From the NCBI GenBank assembly GCA_024710355.1, contig JANJUX010000004.1, positions 1-64,000 on the forward strand: a stretch of 64,000 nucleotides of DNA, written 5' to 3'. The translations under genes and the position numbers were made by a program. Within the stretch, counting starts at the first letter, position 1. The number at the start of each line of letters is the position of its first letter. Shown one piece after another: positions 34,408 through 42,621 of this stretch. Below the pieces are notes generated by a model. The model was not told the DNA's origin and searched no databases. It saw only the letters and a program-made list of their open reading frames with translations. The stretch comes from Candidatus Rifleibacteriota bacterium (GTDB lineage Bacteria > Muiribacteriota > Ozemobacteria > Ozemobacterales > Ozemobacteraceae).

Positions 34408-36590
34408 GCCACCACAAACATAATCGTCAACACCGGCATGCCGAGCCTGAAATCGAAGCCTTTCGCTATGTGAAAACTGCGCGGCGCCTGCTCAAGCCCG
34501 CGACCACACGCCTCGAAGCCATGGTCAGCGAAGATTTTTCTGATGAACTGAAATTTGAAGCCCTGCTGAGTCTCGGCCGGATCGGTGACCCTGAATCGCT
34601 GCAGACTCTGACCAGAGCTTTTCAGGAATACCCCGATTACATCGAGCCGGTGACTGCCCTTGGCCATTATCGCAGCAGTACTCCGGTTGCAAAGCTGCTC
34701 GAACGCCTGCAAGACCCGGATTCTCTGTATAAAGAAGAAATCGTCAGAGTGCTCGGCGAGATCGGCGACCCGATGGCAACCAGGCCGCTGATGGAACTGT
34801 TACGCGACGAAGATCGTATGGTGCGATACTATTCGGCCCGGGCCCTGCATAAAATGGGGGGGCGTGACGTGGTTCAGGCCCTGTGTGGCCTGCTTAACGA
34901 CCCGGACGAATGGATTGTCATCAACGTTCTCGAAATTCTTTCGAAAATGCGCGACCCCGAAGCCATCCCGGCACTGGTCGGGCAGTTCGAAATTGCCAGA
35001 GATTCAAGACTCAAGGCGATTATCATCTCGTCTTTGGCACCATTCGCCGAAGGCCGCCTGCTGAAGACTTTCGAGAGCGGTTTGGCTTCGTATGACCCTC
35101 GCATTCAGGCCAACTCGGTCGAGGCCGTTTCGCTGCTGAAAATCCCGGCGCTCGAAATGAAGCGCAAGCTCAAGAAATTTTACGGGCATCCGAATAATCG
35201 TGTCAGAGCCAATCTGTGTATTGCCCTGGCCAATGCCGATGCCGAAGCGGTTACCGAAGAACTGGCGTCGATGCTGCAGAGCCGTGATGCGCCTACCAGG
35301 CGCTCGGCCGCCTATGTTCTGGCAAGAATCAATAATCCGAAGCGCGAAGAATACGTGCATCAGTTACTTGCCGACGAAAACTTCGGGGTACGGAAAATGG
35401 CCTTGAAGGCAGCCCTTGAACTCGGTGATATGGTCGGAGTGCGCGAGATCCAGCCGCTTCTCTCTGACGAAAACCAGTGGGTACGCCGCGAGGCTGTAGA
35501 ATGTGCGACCCGCATCGCCGATTTTCCTGATGATGCTGTTATCGGCCTGTTTAAAAAAGAAGACAGCCCGCCGGTAGTAGAATACCTGCTCAAATACATT
35601 GTTGACCGCCGCCTGATTGCCGCAATACCGCAAATTTTTGAGCGCATCAAAAAAGAACCTGAAGAGGAACTGCCCTGGCTGATTGCTGCTCTCGGGCATC
35701 TTGGCGCCCGCGAAGAACTCGGCAAGGTCAAGAAGTTTCTCGGGGCGGTGCGCTCCGGCGTCTATTCTGAATACTATAAAGCGCTGCTGCTTAACGGCGA
35801 CCTGAATGTTTTTGAAGAGCTTGCTGCCGGGCTGAAAGATAAGAAGCGTGAAGCTGAGCTGCAGGTCTGGGTAAAAATCGCCGGAGTGCTTGGCGAGTTT
35901 GTGCAGCAGACCGACGCCTTCTCACGGGTGCTGCTCGATGCTCTGACTGAAGAAGTCAAGCGCGACATGGAAGGAGTTGCAACTTTCGATTCGCCGGCGC
36001 CGATTTCGACGGCATCAGACTCTGAAAGCCTCATGAAAGAGGGGCTGGCTTTCTTTGAGAGTCGCGATTTCAACCGGGCAAAGGCGATTTTTGAGCAGAT
36101 CAGCAAAAACGACAGTCACAATGCCGATGCGGCATTTTATCTGGCAACTTCGCTTTACAACCTTGGTGATATGGCGCGCTCCCAGGAAATTCTCGAAGCG
36201 ACTATCGGCCGCCAGCCAGCGCATATCGAGGCCGGAATCCTGCTTGGCCAGATCTATTTCCGCCGTAAAGAATGGGGCAAGCTGGCCAATTGCTATGAAA
36301 AGCTCAAAAAATACGTTCCTGCTGACGACAGAAAGAATGTTATCAGGGTATATGGGGCGCTTGGTCTGGCATACTTCAACCAGAAAAAATATTCTGAAGC
36401 TATCGAGGCTCTGAATCTTGGTTTGCAGGCCAATCCCCGCGATCTGTCGTCGTCTTATCACCTCGCTCTCTGCTATTATTCTGTCGGTGAAACCGAAAAG
36501 GCGAGAAGAATTCTCGAAACGCTGCGCAAGACGCTGCCTGCCGACAGCCAGGTGTTGAAAAACGTCATTGAGCTGCTGCAGCGTATTTAG
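34404..36590 (+). CDS. HEAT-repeat and TPR protein in the PilT operon
   Basis: A 728-residue cytoplasmic protein, translationally coupled to the second pilT. A His-rich start (MSHHKHNRQHRHAEPE) leads to HEAT/PBS-lyase repeats over about residues 30-400 (DPESLQTLTRAF, DRMVRYYSARALHKMGG, NRVRANLCIALANAD). The C-terminal TPR array (about 535-725; SRDFNRAKAIFEQISKND) resembles the divergent HEAT-TPR protein at 29735. The two are paralogues in architecture. It probably scaffolds the neighbouring ATPases or filament proteins; no enzymatic motif is seen. Confidence 0.83.
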   Translation: MSHHKHNRQHRHAEPEIEAFRYVKTARRLLKPATTRLEAMVSEDFSDELKFEALLSLGRIGDPESLQTLTRAFQEYPDYIEPVTALGHYRSSTPVAKLLERLQDPDSLYKEEIVRVLGEIGDPMATRPLMELLRDEDRMVRYYSARALHKMGGRDVVQALCGLLNDPDEWIVINVLEILSKMRDPEAIPALVGQFEIARDSRLKAIIISSLAPFAEGRLLKTFESGLASYDPRIQANSVEAVSLLKIPALEMKRKLKKFYGHPNNRVRANLCIALANADAEAVTEELASMLQSRDAPTRRSAAYVLARINNPKREEYVHQLLADENFGVRKMALKAALELGDMVGVREIQPLLSDENQWVRREAVECATRIADFPDDAVIGLFKKEDSPPVVEYLLKYIVDRRLIAAIPQIFERIKKEPEEELPWLIAALGHLGAREELGKVKKFLGAVRSGVYSEYYKALLLNGDLNVFEELAAGLKDKKREAELQVWVKIAGVLGEFVQQTDAFSRVLLDALTEEVKRDMEGVATFDSPAPISTASDSESLMKEGLAFFESRDFNRAKAIFEQISKNDSHNADAAFYLATSLYNLGDMARSQEILEATIGRQPAHIEAGILLGQIYFRRKEWGKLANCYEKLKKYVPADDRKNVIRVYGALGLAYFNQKKYSEAIEALNLGLQANPRDLSSSYHLALCYYSVGETEKARRILETLRKTLPADSQVLKNVIELLQRI

Positions 36591-36617
36591 AAGTAAAATA
36601 ATCGAAGAGGTCCGGAA

Positions 36618-37664
36618 ATGTCAGAATTAATGAGGGTTTGTCAGCTGGTAAAGGTTAAAGGTGCTTCAGATATGCATCTTTTTCCCGATCAGCCGGTTTT
36701 TTACCGCTTGAATGGTCAGCTTGAAAAGCTTGATTCAGTTCAGCTGAGTGAAGATCAGATCAAGAAGATAATTCTCGAAACCAGCACGCCGAAAGCCCGT
36801 GAAATTCTCGGCAAACAGCGTCAGGTCACCTATGCCGAAGAAGTGCCGACCGTTGGTCGCCTGCGTTTCTCGGTTTTTCTCGACAAGGGCAAGTTCGCAC
36901 TGGCAATACGCTTTATCAACGAAAAATTCTTCGAACTCGATGAACTCGGTTTTACCGAAGGCGTGCGCAAGGTTATTTCGCAGCCATCCGGACTGATTCT
37001 CGTCGGCAGTCCTTCCTGCGAAGGCAAAACCAGCACCATTGCCGCGATGCTTAACTTCATCAACCGACACTTCGAAAAGAGCATTTTTACCATCGAAAAC
37101 CCGGTTGAATACGTCTTTAAAGATGACAAGGCGGCGTTTATCCAGCGCAGTATTCCGGTAGATATCTCGAATTTCTACAATGGCCTCTGCGAAGCCTATC
37201 GCGTCGACCCGGACGTCGTCGTCTCAGACTCGATCAACTATCCGGACGCCATGGACCAGGCACTTACCCTTTGCGAGTCGGGCTGCATGGTCATCGGCTC
37301 GACCGAAGGCGGCGACTGCCAGCAGATTCTTGAACGCCTCATCAACTGCCGGGAACCTGCCGATCGCGAAGCTCTGCGCGCCAGAATCGCGGCACAGCTG
37401 AAGATGATTGTCAGCCAGCGTCTGGTACCACGCGAAGACAAGACTGGCCGGGTGGCAATTTTTGATATCATGATCAATACGCCACAGATGAAAGCGCTGG
37501 TGCGCAACAATAACATGAGTATGTTCAGAGCTCTGCAGGGGCAGGGTGAAATTGCGGGTATGAAAACCTTCGACTCTCAGCTGGCGCATCTGGTCAGAAA
37601 GCGCATTGTCAGCCAGAAGGTCGGTTCTGATTTCGCGATCGATAAATCGCGGATCAACAGCTGA
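36618..37664 (+). CDS. PilT-family paralogue 3, degenerate active site
   Basis: A 348-residue PilT-like protein with ASDMHLFPD at the start. Walker A keeps its lysine (SPSCEGKTS, K137), but the Walker B segment reads DPDVVVSDS, replacing the catalytic Glu by S205, and the His-box histidine is E230 (GSTEGGD). The Asp box is weakened to TIENPVEY. It may bind nucleotide but should hydrolyse poorly or not at all. It could form mixed hexamers with the active PilT proteins or act as a regulatory subunit. The frame is intact over full length, so it is not a pseudogene. AGAGGTCCGG precedes the ATG. Confidence 0.85.
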   Translation: MSELMRVCQLVKVKGASDMHLFPDQPVFYRLNGQLEKLDSVQLSEDQIKKIILETSTPKAREILGKQRQVTYAEEVPTVGRLRFSVFLDKGKFALAIRFINEKFFELDELGFTEGVRKVISQPSGLILVGSPSCEGKTSTIAAMLNFINRHFEKSIFTIENPVEYVFKDDKAAFIQRSIPVDISNFYNGLCEAYRVDPDVVVSDSINYPDAMDQALTLCESGCMVIGSTEGGDCQQILERLINCREPADREALRARIAAQLKMIVSQRLVPREDKTGRVAIFDIMINTPQMKALVRNNNMSMFRALQGQGEIAGMKTFDSQLAHLVRKRIVSQKVGSDFAIDKSRINS

Positions 37665-37678
37665 AAGGAGTCTGAAGC

Positions 37679-38719
37679 ATGGATATCCGGAAAATGATCG
37701 ATAAGGTTAAAGTCGCCGGTGGCACCGAACTGCACATCAAGGTCGGCGCAAAACCTTTGATGCGCAAAAACAAATTTCTGCGCCACATGGACCTGCCGGT
37801 TTTGCACGAAGACGACATGAACACTCTGATAAAAGATCTTCTCAGCGTCGAAGAGCAGCAGAAATTCGCCAAAATCAGCTCATTTGAGGCAAATTTCTTC
37901 GGCAAACCCCCGTGCAATTTTCGCCTGACCCTTTTTCACTCCCAGCAGAAACCCGTTGCTCTGATAAAGATCATCAACAGTAAAATCCCCAGTCTCGAAG
38001 AAATCCGGTTTCCTGATGCGCTGGTTCAGTGCATTGACGCCAGAAAAGGCATTTTTATCATTGCCGGCCCGGCAAGGTCGGGCATTTCAACTTCCCTTGC
38101 CGCCATGGTCGAGCGTATCAACCAGCAGCATCAGCGTCATGTGCTGATCATCGAAGACCCGATCGAATTTCACTTCGAACAGAAACGCAGCCGCATTTCA
38201 CAGCGCCAGTTTCGCAAAGATATTTATCTGATCGAACAGGGCATCAATTTTGCGAAGCGTATGGATGTCGACACGCTCGTGATTGGCGATCTTAAGCGGG
38301 AAATTCCTTTCAGAAACATTATCGAATATGTTGCGGGCGGGCACTTCGTGATTCTGAGCATGCAGACCCTCGGTATGGTCAATACCCTCGAAAAATTCAT
38401 CTTTTCATTTCCCGAGTCAGACCGCGAGTATGTCTGCCAGGTTCTTGCCGAAAACCTGCAGGGAATCTGCTCTCAGGCTTTGATTTCTGACACCGGCGGC
38501 AAGCGCATCGTGCCGGTGCATGAAACTCTGGTGATGAATAATACCGCCATGAGTATCATTCAGAAAGGCAAGATTTCTCAGCTTGAGCCGAACATTACCA
38601 GTCTTGGGCCCGGCAGCCAGCTGTTTTCTCAGGCTGTGCAGAAGCTCAGTCTTAAAAACGACCTCGAACGGGCTGCGGGTGAAGATTTTCTTGATTTTTA
38701 CAGGGGAACCAGAGGTTAG
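37679..38719 (+). CDS. PilT-family paralogue 4, probable pseudo-ATPase
   Basis: A 346-residue PilT-like protein with the most eroded catalytic site. GTELHIKVG aligns with the PilT N-terminal signature. The P-loop reads GPARSGIST (130-138): the invariant lysine is I136. The Asp box is kept (IIEDPIEF), but Walker B reads VDTLVIGDLK, with the catalytic Glu as D204, and the His is Q229 (LSMQT). It cannot bind ATP in the normal way. It sits 14 bases after paralogue 3 with AAGGAG upstream and six bases before a pilin gene. An intact frame argues for a structural or regulatory role. Confidence 0.85.
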   Translation: MDIRKMIDKVKVAGGTELHIKVGAKPLMRKNKFLRHMDLPVLHEDDMNTLIKDLLSVEEQQKFAKISSFEANFFGKPPCNFRLTLFHSQQKPVALIKIINSKIPSLEEIRFPDALVQCIDARKGIFIIAGPARSGISTSLAAMVERINQQHQRHVLIIEDPIEFHFEQKRSRISQRQFRKDIYLIEQGINFAKRMDVDTLVIGDLKREIPFRNIIEYVAGGHFVILSMQTLGMVNTLEKFIFSFPESDREYVCQVLAENLQGICSQALISDTGGKRIVPVHETLVMNNTAMSIIQKGKISQLEPNITSLGPGSQLFSQAVQKLSLKNDLERAAGEDFLDFYRGTRG

Positions 38720-38724
38720 CAGCT

Positions 38725-39102
38725 ATGAGAACAACAAGCCGGCGCGCATTTACCCTTGTCGAAATGAGTGTTGTCGTGGCCATTATCGGCATTCTTTATT
38801 CGACCGTGGTACCGATGTACGGAAAAACAATCTTGCGGGCCAGAGAAACCGCACTGAAGAACAGTCTGCACACATTCAGAACCACTCTGAACAACTATTA
38901 CAAAGATCATGAAAAATGGCCCGAAAGCCTGGAAGCATTGGTGCGTGACGGTTATATCAGGGCTATTCCGGCTGATCCGTTCACCGAAAAGACCGACACC
39001 TGGAAAACCGTTTCGTCCGAACCGGATGTCGCAGATGTTTATGATGTCAAATCGGGGGCGGAAGGGGTGAGCCTCGACGGGGTGAACTATGCCGATTTCT
39101 GA
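38725..39102 (+). CDS. GspG-like pseudopilin
   Basis: A 125-residue prepilin. Leader MRTTSRRA is followed by FTLVEMSVVVAIIGIL, the classic N-methylation helix with Glu at +5, but the residue before the cleavage point is Ala rather than Gly. After the helix come the ALKNSLHTFRTTLNNYYKDHEKWPESLEAL and DPFT segments of GspG major pseudopilins. It overlaps the next gene by 14 bases and ends the PilT operon with it. Confidence 0.86.
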   Translation: MRTTSRRAFTLVEMSVVVAIIGILYSTVVPMYGKTILRARETALKNSLHTFRTTLNNYYKDHEKWPESLEALVRDGYIRAIPADPFTEKTDTWKTVSSEPDVADVYDVKSGAEGVSLDGVNYADF

Positions 39103-39469
39103 CCGCCGCGGCATTTCGCTGCTGGTGGTAACCGTGTCGCTGATTCTTCTGGCGGTGGGCCTGAGTGTGGTTATTCCGCGGGCCGATCTCGAAGTCAGAA
39201 GGCGGCATGAAGACGATCTTCGCTTCATGCTTGGTGAATTCAGGCGCGCGGTTGTGCGGTTTGAACGCTGCCATAACCGGCAGCCGCAGAGTCTTGATGA
39301 ACTTCTGCGTGACGCTGAAGGCCGGCGGTTTCTGCGGCGCGCCTACGTTGACCCGATGACCGGCAGATTCGACTGGCAGACCGGCATCGATGCCAGCGGT
39401 ACTTTTACGGTAAGATCAGCCTGCGCCCAGCCCGGAATCAACGGCGTGCCTTACAGCAGTTTTCGCTGA
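39089..39469 (+). CDS. GspG-related minor pseudopilin lacking Glu5
   Basis: A 126-residue prepilin-like protein. Leader MPISDRR, then G-ISLLVVTVSLILLAVGLSVVIPRA. The +5 residue is Val rather than Glu, as in tip-type minor pilins. The following EDDLRFMLGEFRRAVVRFERCH and PQSLDELL and YVDPMTGRFDW segments match GspG-type proteins. It is co-translated with the preceding pseudopilin and converges on recN with three bases between stops. Confidence 0.8.
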   Translation: MPISDRRGISLLVVTVSLILLAVGLSVVIPRADLEVRRRHEDDLRFMLGEFRRAVVRFERCHNRQPQSLDELLRDAEGRRFLRRAYVDPMTGRFDWQTGIDASGTFTVRSACAQPGINGVPYSSFR

Positions 39470-39472
39470 AAT

Positions 39473-41158
39473 TCAGCCCTGGCCCGAAGATTTTGCCAGT
39501 AGATTGCGGGCGAATTCAAGGCCCTGGGTGTCGGTCTGACCAAGCATACGGGCGATTTCTTCGACCCTTTCGCTGTCTTTAACCCTTTTAATATTGACCA
39601 CGGTGGCGCCTGAATCAACCGTTTTGGTGACAGTGAAATGGTGGCTGCCTTCTTTGGCAATCTGGTGCAGATGGGTCACCAGAAGTACCTGTTTTTCGTT
39701 GCCAAGACTGCGCAGACTTTCGGCAACCGCTTCAGCGGTTTTACCGCCGATACCGGCGTCAATTTCGTCGAAAACCAGTGTTGGCAAAGCGTCACAGCTT
39801 GCCAGAACTTTTTTGATCGCCAGAGCTACCCGCGATAGTTCGCCACCCGAAGCGATTTTGCGCAGCGGACCGCCAGGCGCACCCGGATTCAAAGAAACAC
39901 AGAATTCAACGTTCTCGGCACCAGCGGCCGCAGGGCTGATCGGAGACAACTCGGCTTTGAAGACTGCAGAATTGAAGCCAAGGCCGGCCATTTCCTGCGA
40001 AACTTTTTTGTTGAGAACTTCAGCCAGCTTCTGGCGTTCTTTACTGACACGCGTGCTCAGCTCTTTGAACTGGCGGTCGATCGCATCATATTCTTTTTTC
40101 AGGCGGTCACGCGTCTGGTCGGGTGTCATCAGTTCTTCGAGTTCAAGACTGATGCTTTCTTTGAGTGTAAAAAGGCCCCTGAAGTCGGTCGCATGTTTGC
40201 GGCAGGCTTTGGAAAATGCCATCAGCCTTTCCTGCACCTGCTGCAGCCGCTCGGGATCGAGGTCGGTGCTTTCGGCCATGGCTTCGAGGTCTTTTTCGAG
40301 AGCTTTCAATTCAAAATAAAGATTGTTTGAGCGCTGAAAGCATTCTTCAAGTCTGGTATCGTAGCCGGAAATTTTTTTGAGCTGCTCAGAAATGCGGTAA
40401 CTCTGCATGGTTGCTCCGGCGCCTTCATCTGAGCCAGAAAGCAGGCCTACTGCAGTCTGCAGGCAGGTGATAATCTGCTCGGAGTGGCTGAGGCGCTTTA
40501 GGTCTTCTTTTAACAGATCTTCTTCGTCAGGATTTGTCAGGTTGAGAGCTGTAAGTTCCTGGATGGTTGCCTGCAGTTCATTTATGCGGGCGGCAGACTG
40601 CTGATTGCGGTTTTCGAGCTCAAGCAGCCTTTCTGTAAGCCTTTGCCGGTCTTTAAAAACCTGTCGCAATTCGGCAAGATTGTTCTTGTGGGCTGCGTTG
40701 CCGGTTCGGTCGAGCATTTCCTTCTGAATTTCTGGCAGGAGCAGTGTCTGATGCTCATTCTGACCATGGATTTCCATGAGATGATTGCCGATTTGCTTTA
40801 AAAAAGCGGCATTGGAAAGAATCCCGTTTACGAGAACCCGCCCGCTGCCCTCGTCTTTAAATGTTCTGGTAATAGTAAGAGTCTCAGGCGACTCTTCATT
40901 GCCAAAACCCGATTCTTCAAGAAAGTCAGCCAGTTCTTTCTGGGCGGCAATGCAGAATTCTGCCTGAACTTTCGCCTGGGTCTGACCTGGCAGTACCAGG
41001 CCGGCGCGGGCTTTTTTGCCCAGCAGAAGCTTTACTGCTTCAAGCAGAACGCTTTTGCCAGCACCAGTTTCGCCGGTGACTACGTTGAGGCCGGCGGAGA
41101 ATTCGAGTTCAGCCCGGTGCATGAAGAGAAAATTTTCGAGGGTGATGGCTTGGATCAT
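39473..41158 (-). CDS. recN: DNA repair protein RecN
   Basis: A 561-residue SMC-like ATPase of double-strand break repair. MIQAITLENFLFMHRAELEF and GETGAGKS (29-36) form the N-terminal head; two coiled-coil arms span about residues 150-360; the C-terminal head carries LSRVALAIKKVL (signature), LVFDEIDAGIGG (Walker B) and LVTHLHQIA. Length matches RecN. There is no Shine-Dalgarno sequence directly before the ATG. It follows the SpoIID-like gene by 18 bases and may be co-transcribed with it. Confidence 0.95.
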   Translation of the reverse strand: MIQAITLENFLFMHRAELEFSAGLNVVTGETGAGKSVLLEAVKLLLGKKARAGLVLPGQTQAKVQAEFCIAAQKELADFLEESGFGNEESPETLTITRTFKDEGSGRVLVNGILSNAAFLKQIGNHLMEIHGQNEHQTLLLPEIQKEMLDRTGNAAHKNNLAELRQVFKDRQRLTERLLELENRNQQSAARINELQATIQELTALNLTNPDEEDLLKEDLKRLSHSEQIITCLQTAVGLLSGSDEGAGATMQSYRISEQLKKISGYDTRLEECFQRSNNLYFELKALEKDLEAMAESTDLDPERLQQVQERLMAFSKACRKHATDFRGLFTLKESISLELEELMTPDQTRDRLKKEYDAIDRQFKELSTRVSKERQKLAEVLNKKVSQEMAGLGFNSAVFKAELSPISPAAAGAENVEFCVSLNPGAPGGPLRKIASGGELSRVALAIKKVLASCDALPTLVFDEIDAGIGGKTAEAVAESLRSLGNEKQVLLVTHLHQIAKEGSHHFTVTKTVDSGATVVNIKRVKDSERVEEIARMLGQTDTQGLEFARNLLAKSSGQG

Positions 41159-41176
41159 TGCTGTGATTGCAGGCGC

Positions 41177-42532
41177 TTAAAAAACTCCCCGGTTTTTTGA
41201 CAAGCCGGGTTCGGCCGGAGTCCAGAACATTTTTCTGACGCCGGAAGCAGTGTTGCCTGCCCTTACGGTAGAAATTTCTTTCAAAGTATTGAGAATATTG
41301 CTTTTGCGGGTTTCTGACGGAGTGCTCTGACGTTTGAGAGCACTGATCTGGGTGGGGTTGATCGGGCCTTCGAGCGGCAACAGCTGAGCCGTTTGAACCG
41401 GCTGAATTCTGGCGGAAGCCAGAACAACAGGTTCTTTGACCGGTTCGATTTCTTCGCTATCAATCTGCGGGCCAGCGTAATTGAGAGTTTCAAGCCTGGT
41501 GCCAGGGTAGTAGAAAGCGAGAATCTGGCGGGCGCTGTAACCGATCAGTGCCATGCCGATAGCGCCATCCTGGCACATGCCGACGCGGTGACCGTAGTTT
41601 TTGTGCTCAAGCTTGCGGGCGTTCCAGGGCAGGGGCTTTGCTTTAAGTCCAGCCTCTGGCTTTGGCAGCCGGCCGGTCGGCTGACTCTTTTTGAAGCGGT
41701 TACCGTAAGAACAGAAAGAATCTTCGCCTGGCGTGCCGTCAAAATGGCCGACAAGATAAGGGATCTCGCTGCCGGACCATGCCGCTTTGCTGCTGATCAG
41801 ATAGCCGCCGCAGTTTGAATGATAAACCGTGTTGGCAGGGGCCTTACTGAAGCTGAGAATCTGTCCCTCGGTTTTGCGCACTGCTTTGGCCGCCAGCGGC
41901 GTTTCTCGCACGATACCGGTGTAAACCTGGCAATGAACGGTGTCACAGATCTGGTAGCGCGGATTTGGGTGGCGATTGATGTGGCGCACCGCGTAGGTGC
42001 GGGCTGCGATTGTCTGGGCTTCCTGGGCGGCTTCGGGGGCTCTGACCCAGATCTCGCAAGGAACAACCGACTTGAGGTAGTCTTCCATGTCGACATGGTT
42101 CACTGCCAGAAGTCCGCCACGTTCGGGAGCGAGAGAAATACTGCCGCGGTAAGTTTGAATTTTGCTGCTGCCGCCTCTTATCTTGAGGTTGATCGGCATT
42201 CTGCCGACGGCAGAGAAAAGCAGTTCATTGTTGGCAAAATAAAGAGTTTTGCGGTCATCGATGCTGAGTTTCATTTTGCCGTCTTTCAGAAGCGACAGGC
42301 TTGCTTTTTCGGCTTTGCCAGAATAAACGGCATGGTTTTTCGAGCGGTCAAATATCTCGATATACCCAGTGCTGGGCTCGATCGTAAATGTCTGGGGGCA
42401 GCCAAGTTTTGTCAGGCCGACCTTGACGATTCTTGAAACGTTAAGATAAGACGCTTCGCAGCTTGAAGAGCAAAAAAGAGAAATGAACGCCACGAAGAGT
42501 ACCGAAAGAAAATACTGCTTTTTTGAAGTCAT
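41177..42532 (-). CDS. SpoIID/LytB-domain exported protein
   Basis: A 451-residue exported protein with a signal peptide ending near SSSCEA. The central SpoIID/LytB domain has VDMEDYLKSVVPCEI, AQEAQTIAARTYAV, VYHSNCGGYL and the terminal HRVGMCQDGAIGMA...ILAFYYPGT. SpoIID proteins are lytic transglycosylases acting on peptidoglycan lacking stem peptides; relatives occur in non-sporulating bacteria. The catalytic Glu should be the one in VPCE. The last ~120 residues are a low-complexity tail. The ATG lies six bases after a -10 hexamer with no ribosome binding site. Confidence 0.88.
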   Translation of the reverse strand: MTSKKQYFLSVLFVAFISLFCSSSCEASYLNVSRIVKVGLTKLGCPQTFTIEPSTGYIEIFDRSKNHAVYSGKAEKASLSLLKDGKMKLSIDDRKTLYFANNELLFSAVGRMPINLKIRGGSSKIQTYRGSISLAPERGGLLAVNHVDMEDYLKSVVPCEIWVRAPEAAQEAQTIAARTYAVRHINRHPNPRYQICDTVHCQVYTGIVRETPLAAKAVRKTEGQILSFSKAPANTVYHSNCGGYLISSKAAWSGSEIPYLVGHFDGTPGEDSFCSYGNRFKKSQPTGRLPKPEAGLKAKPLPWNARKLEHKNYGHRVGMCQDGAIGMALIGYSARQILAFYYPGTRLETLNYAGPQIDSEEIEPVKEPVVLASARIQPVQTAQLLPLEGPINPTQISALKRQSTPSETRKSNILNTLKEISTVRAGNTASGVRKMFWTPAEPGLSKNRGVF

Positions 42533-42538
42533 GCATGG

Positions 42539-42567
42539 ATTCTAAACTACAATGACTTCCACGTCAA
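42539..42567 (-). promoter_or_regulatory. SpoIID-like gene promoter for a probably leaderless mRNA
   Basis: On the minus strand TTGACG (42562-42567), 17 bases and TAGAAT (42539-42544), then six bases and the ATG at 42532. The match to the moeA, recD2 and 52639 arrangements is close. Confidence 0.65.
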
Positions 42568-42621
42568 TACCCCGTGCATAGCCGGTGATAACGCAGCTTA
42601 GAGGCCAGGAAGATGCCGGAT

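Noticed and set aside
37679..38719. PilT copy 4 as a pseudogene
   Set aside because: The frame is full length with a good ribosome binding site, and the Asp box and overall fold signatures are kept; a pseudo-ATPase is more likely.
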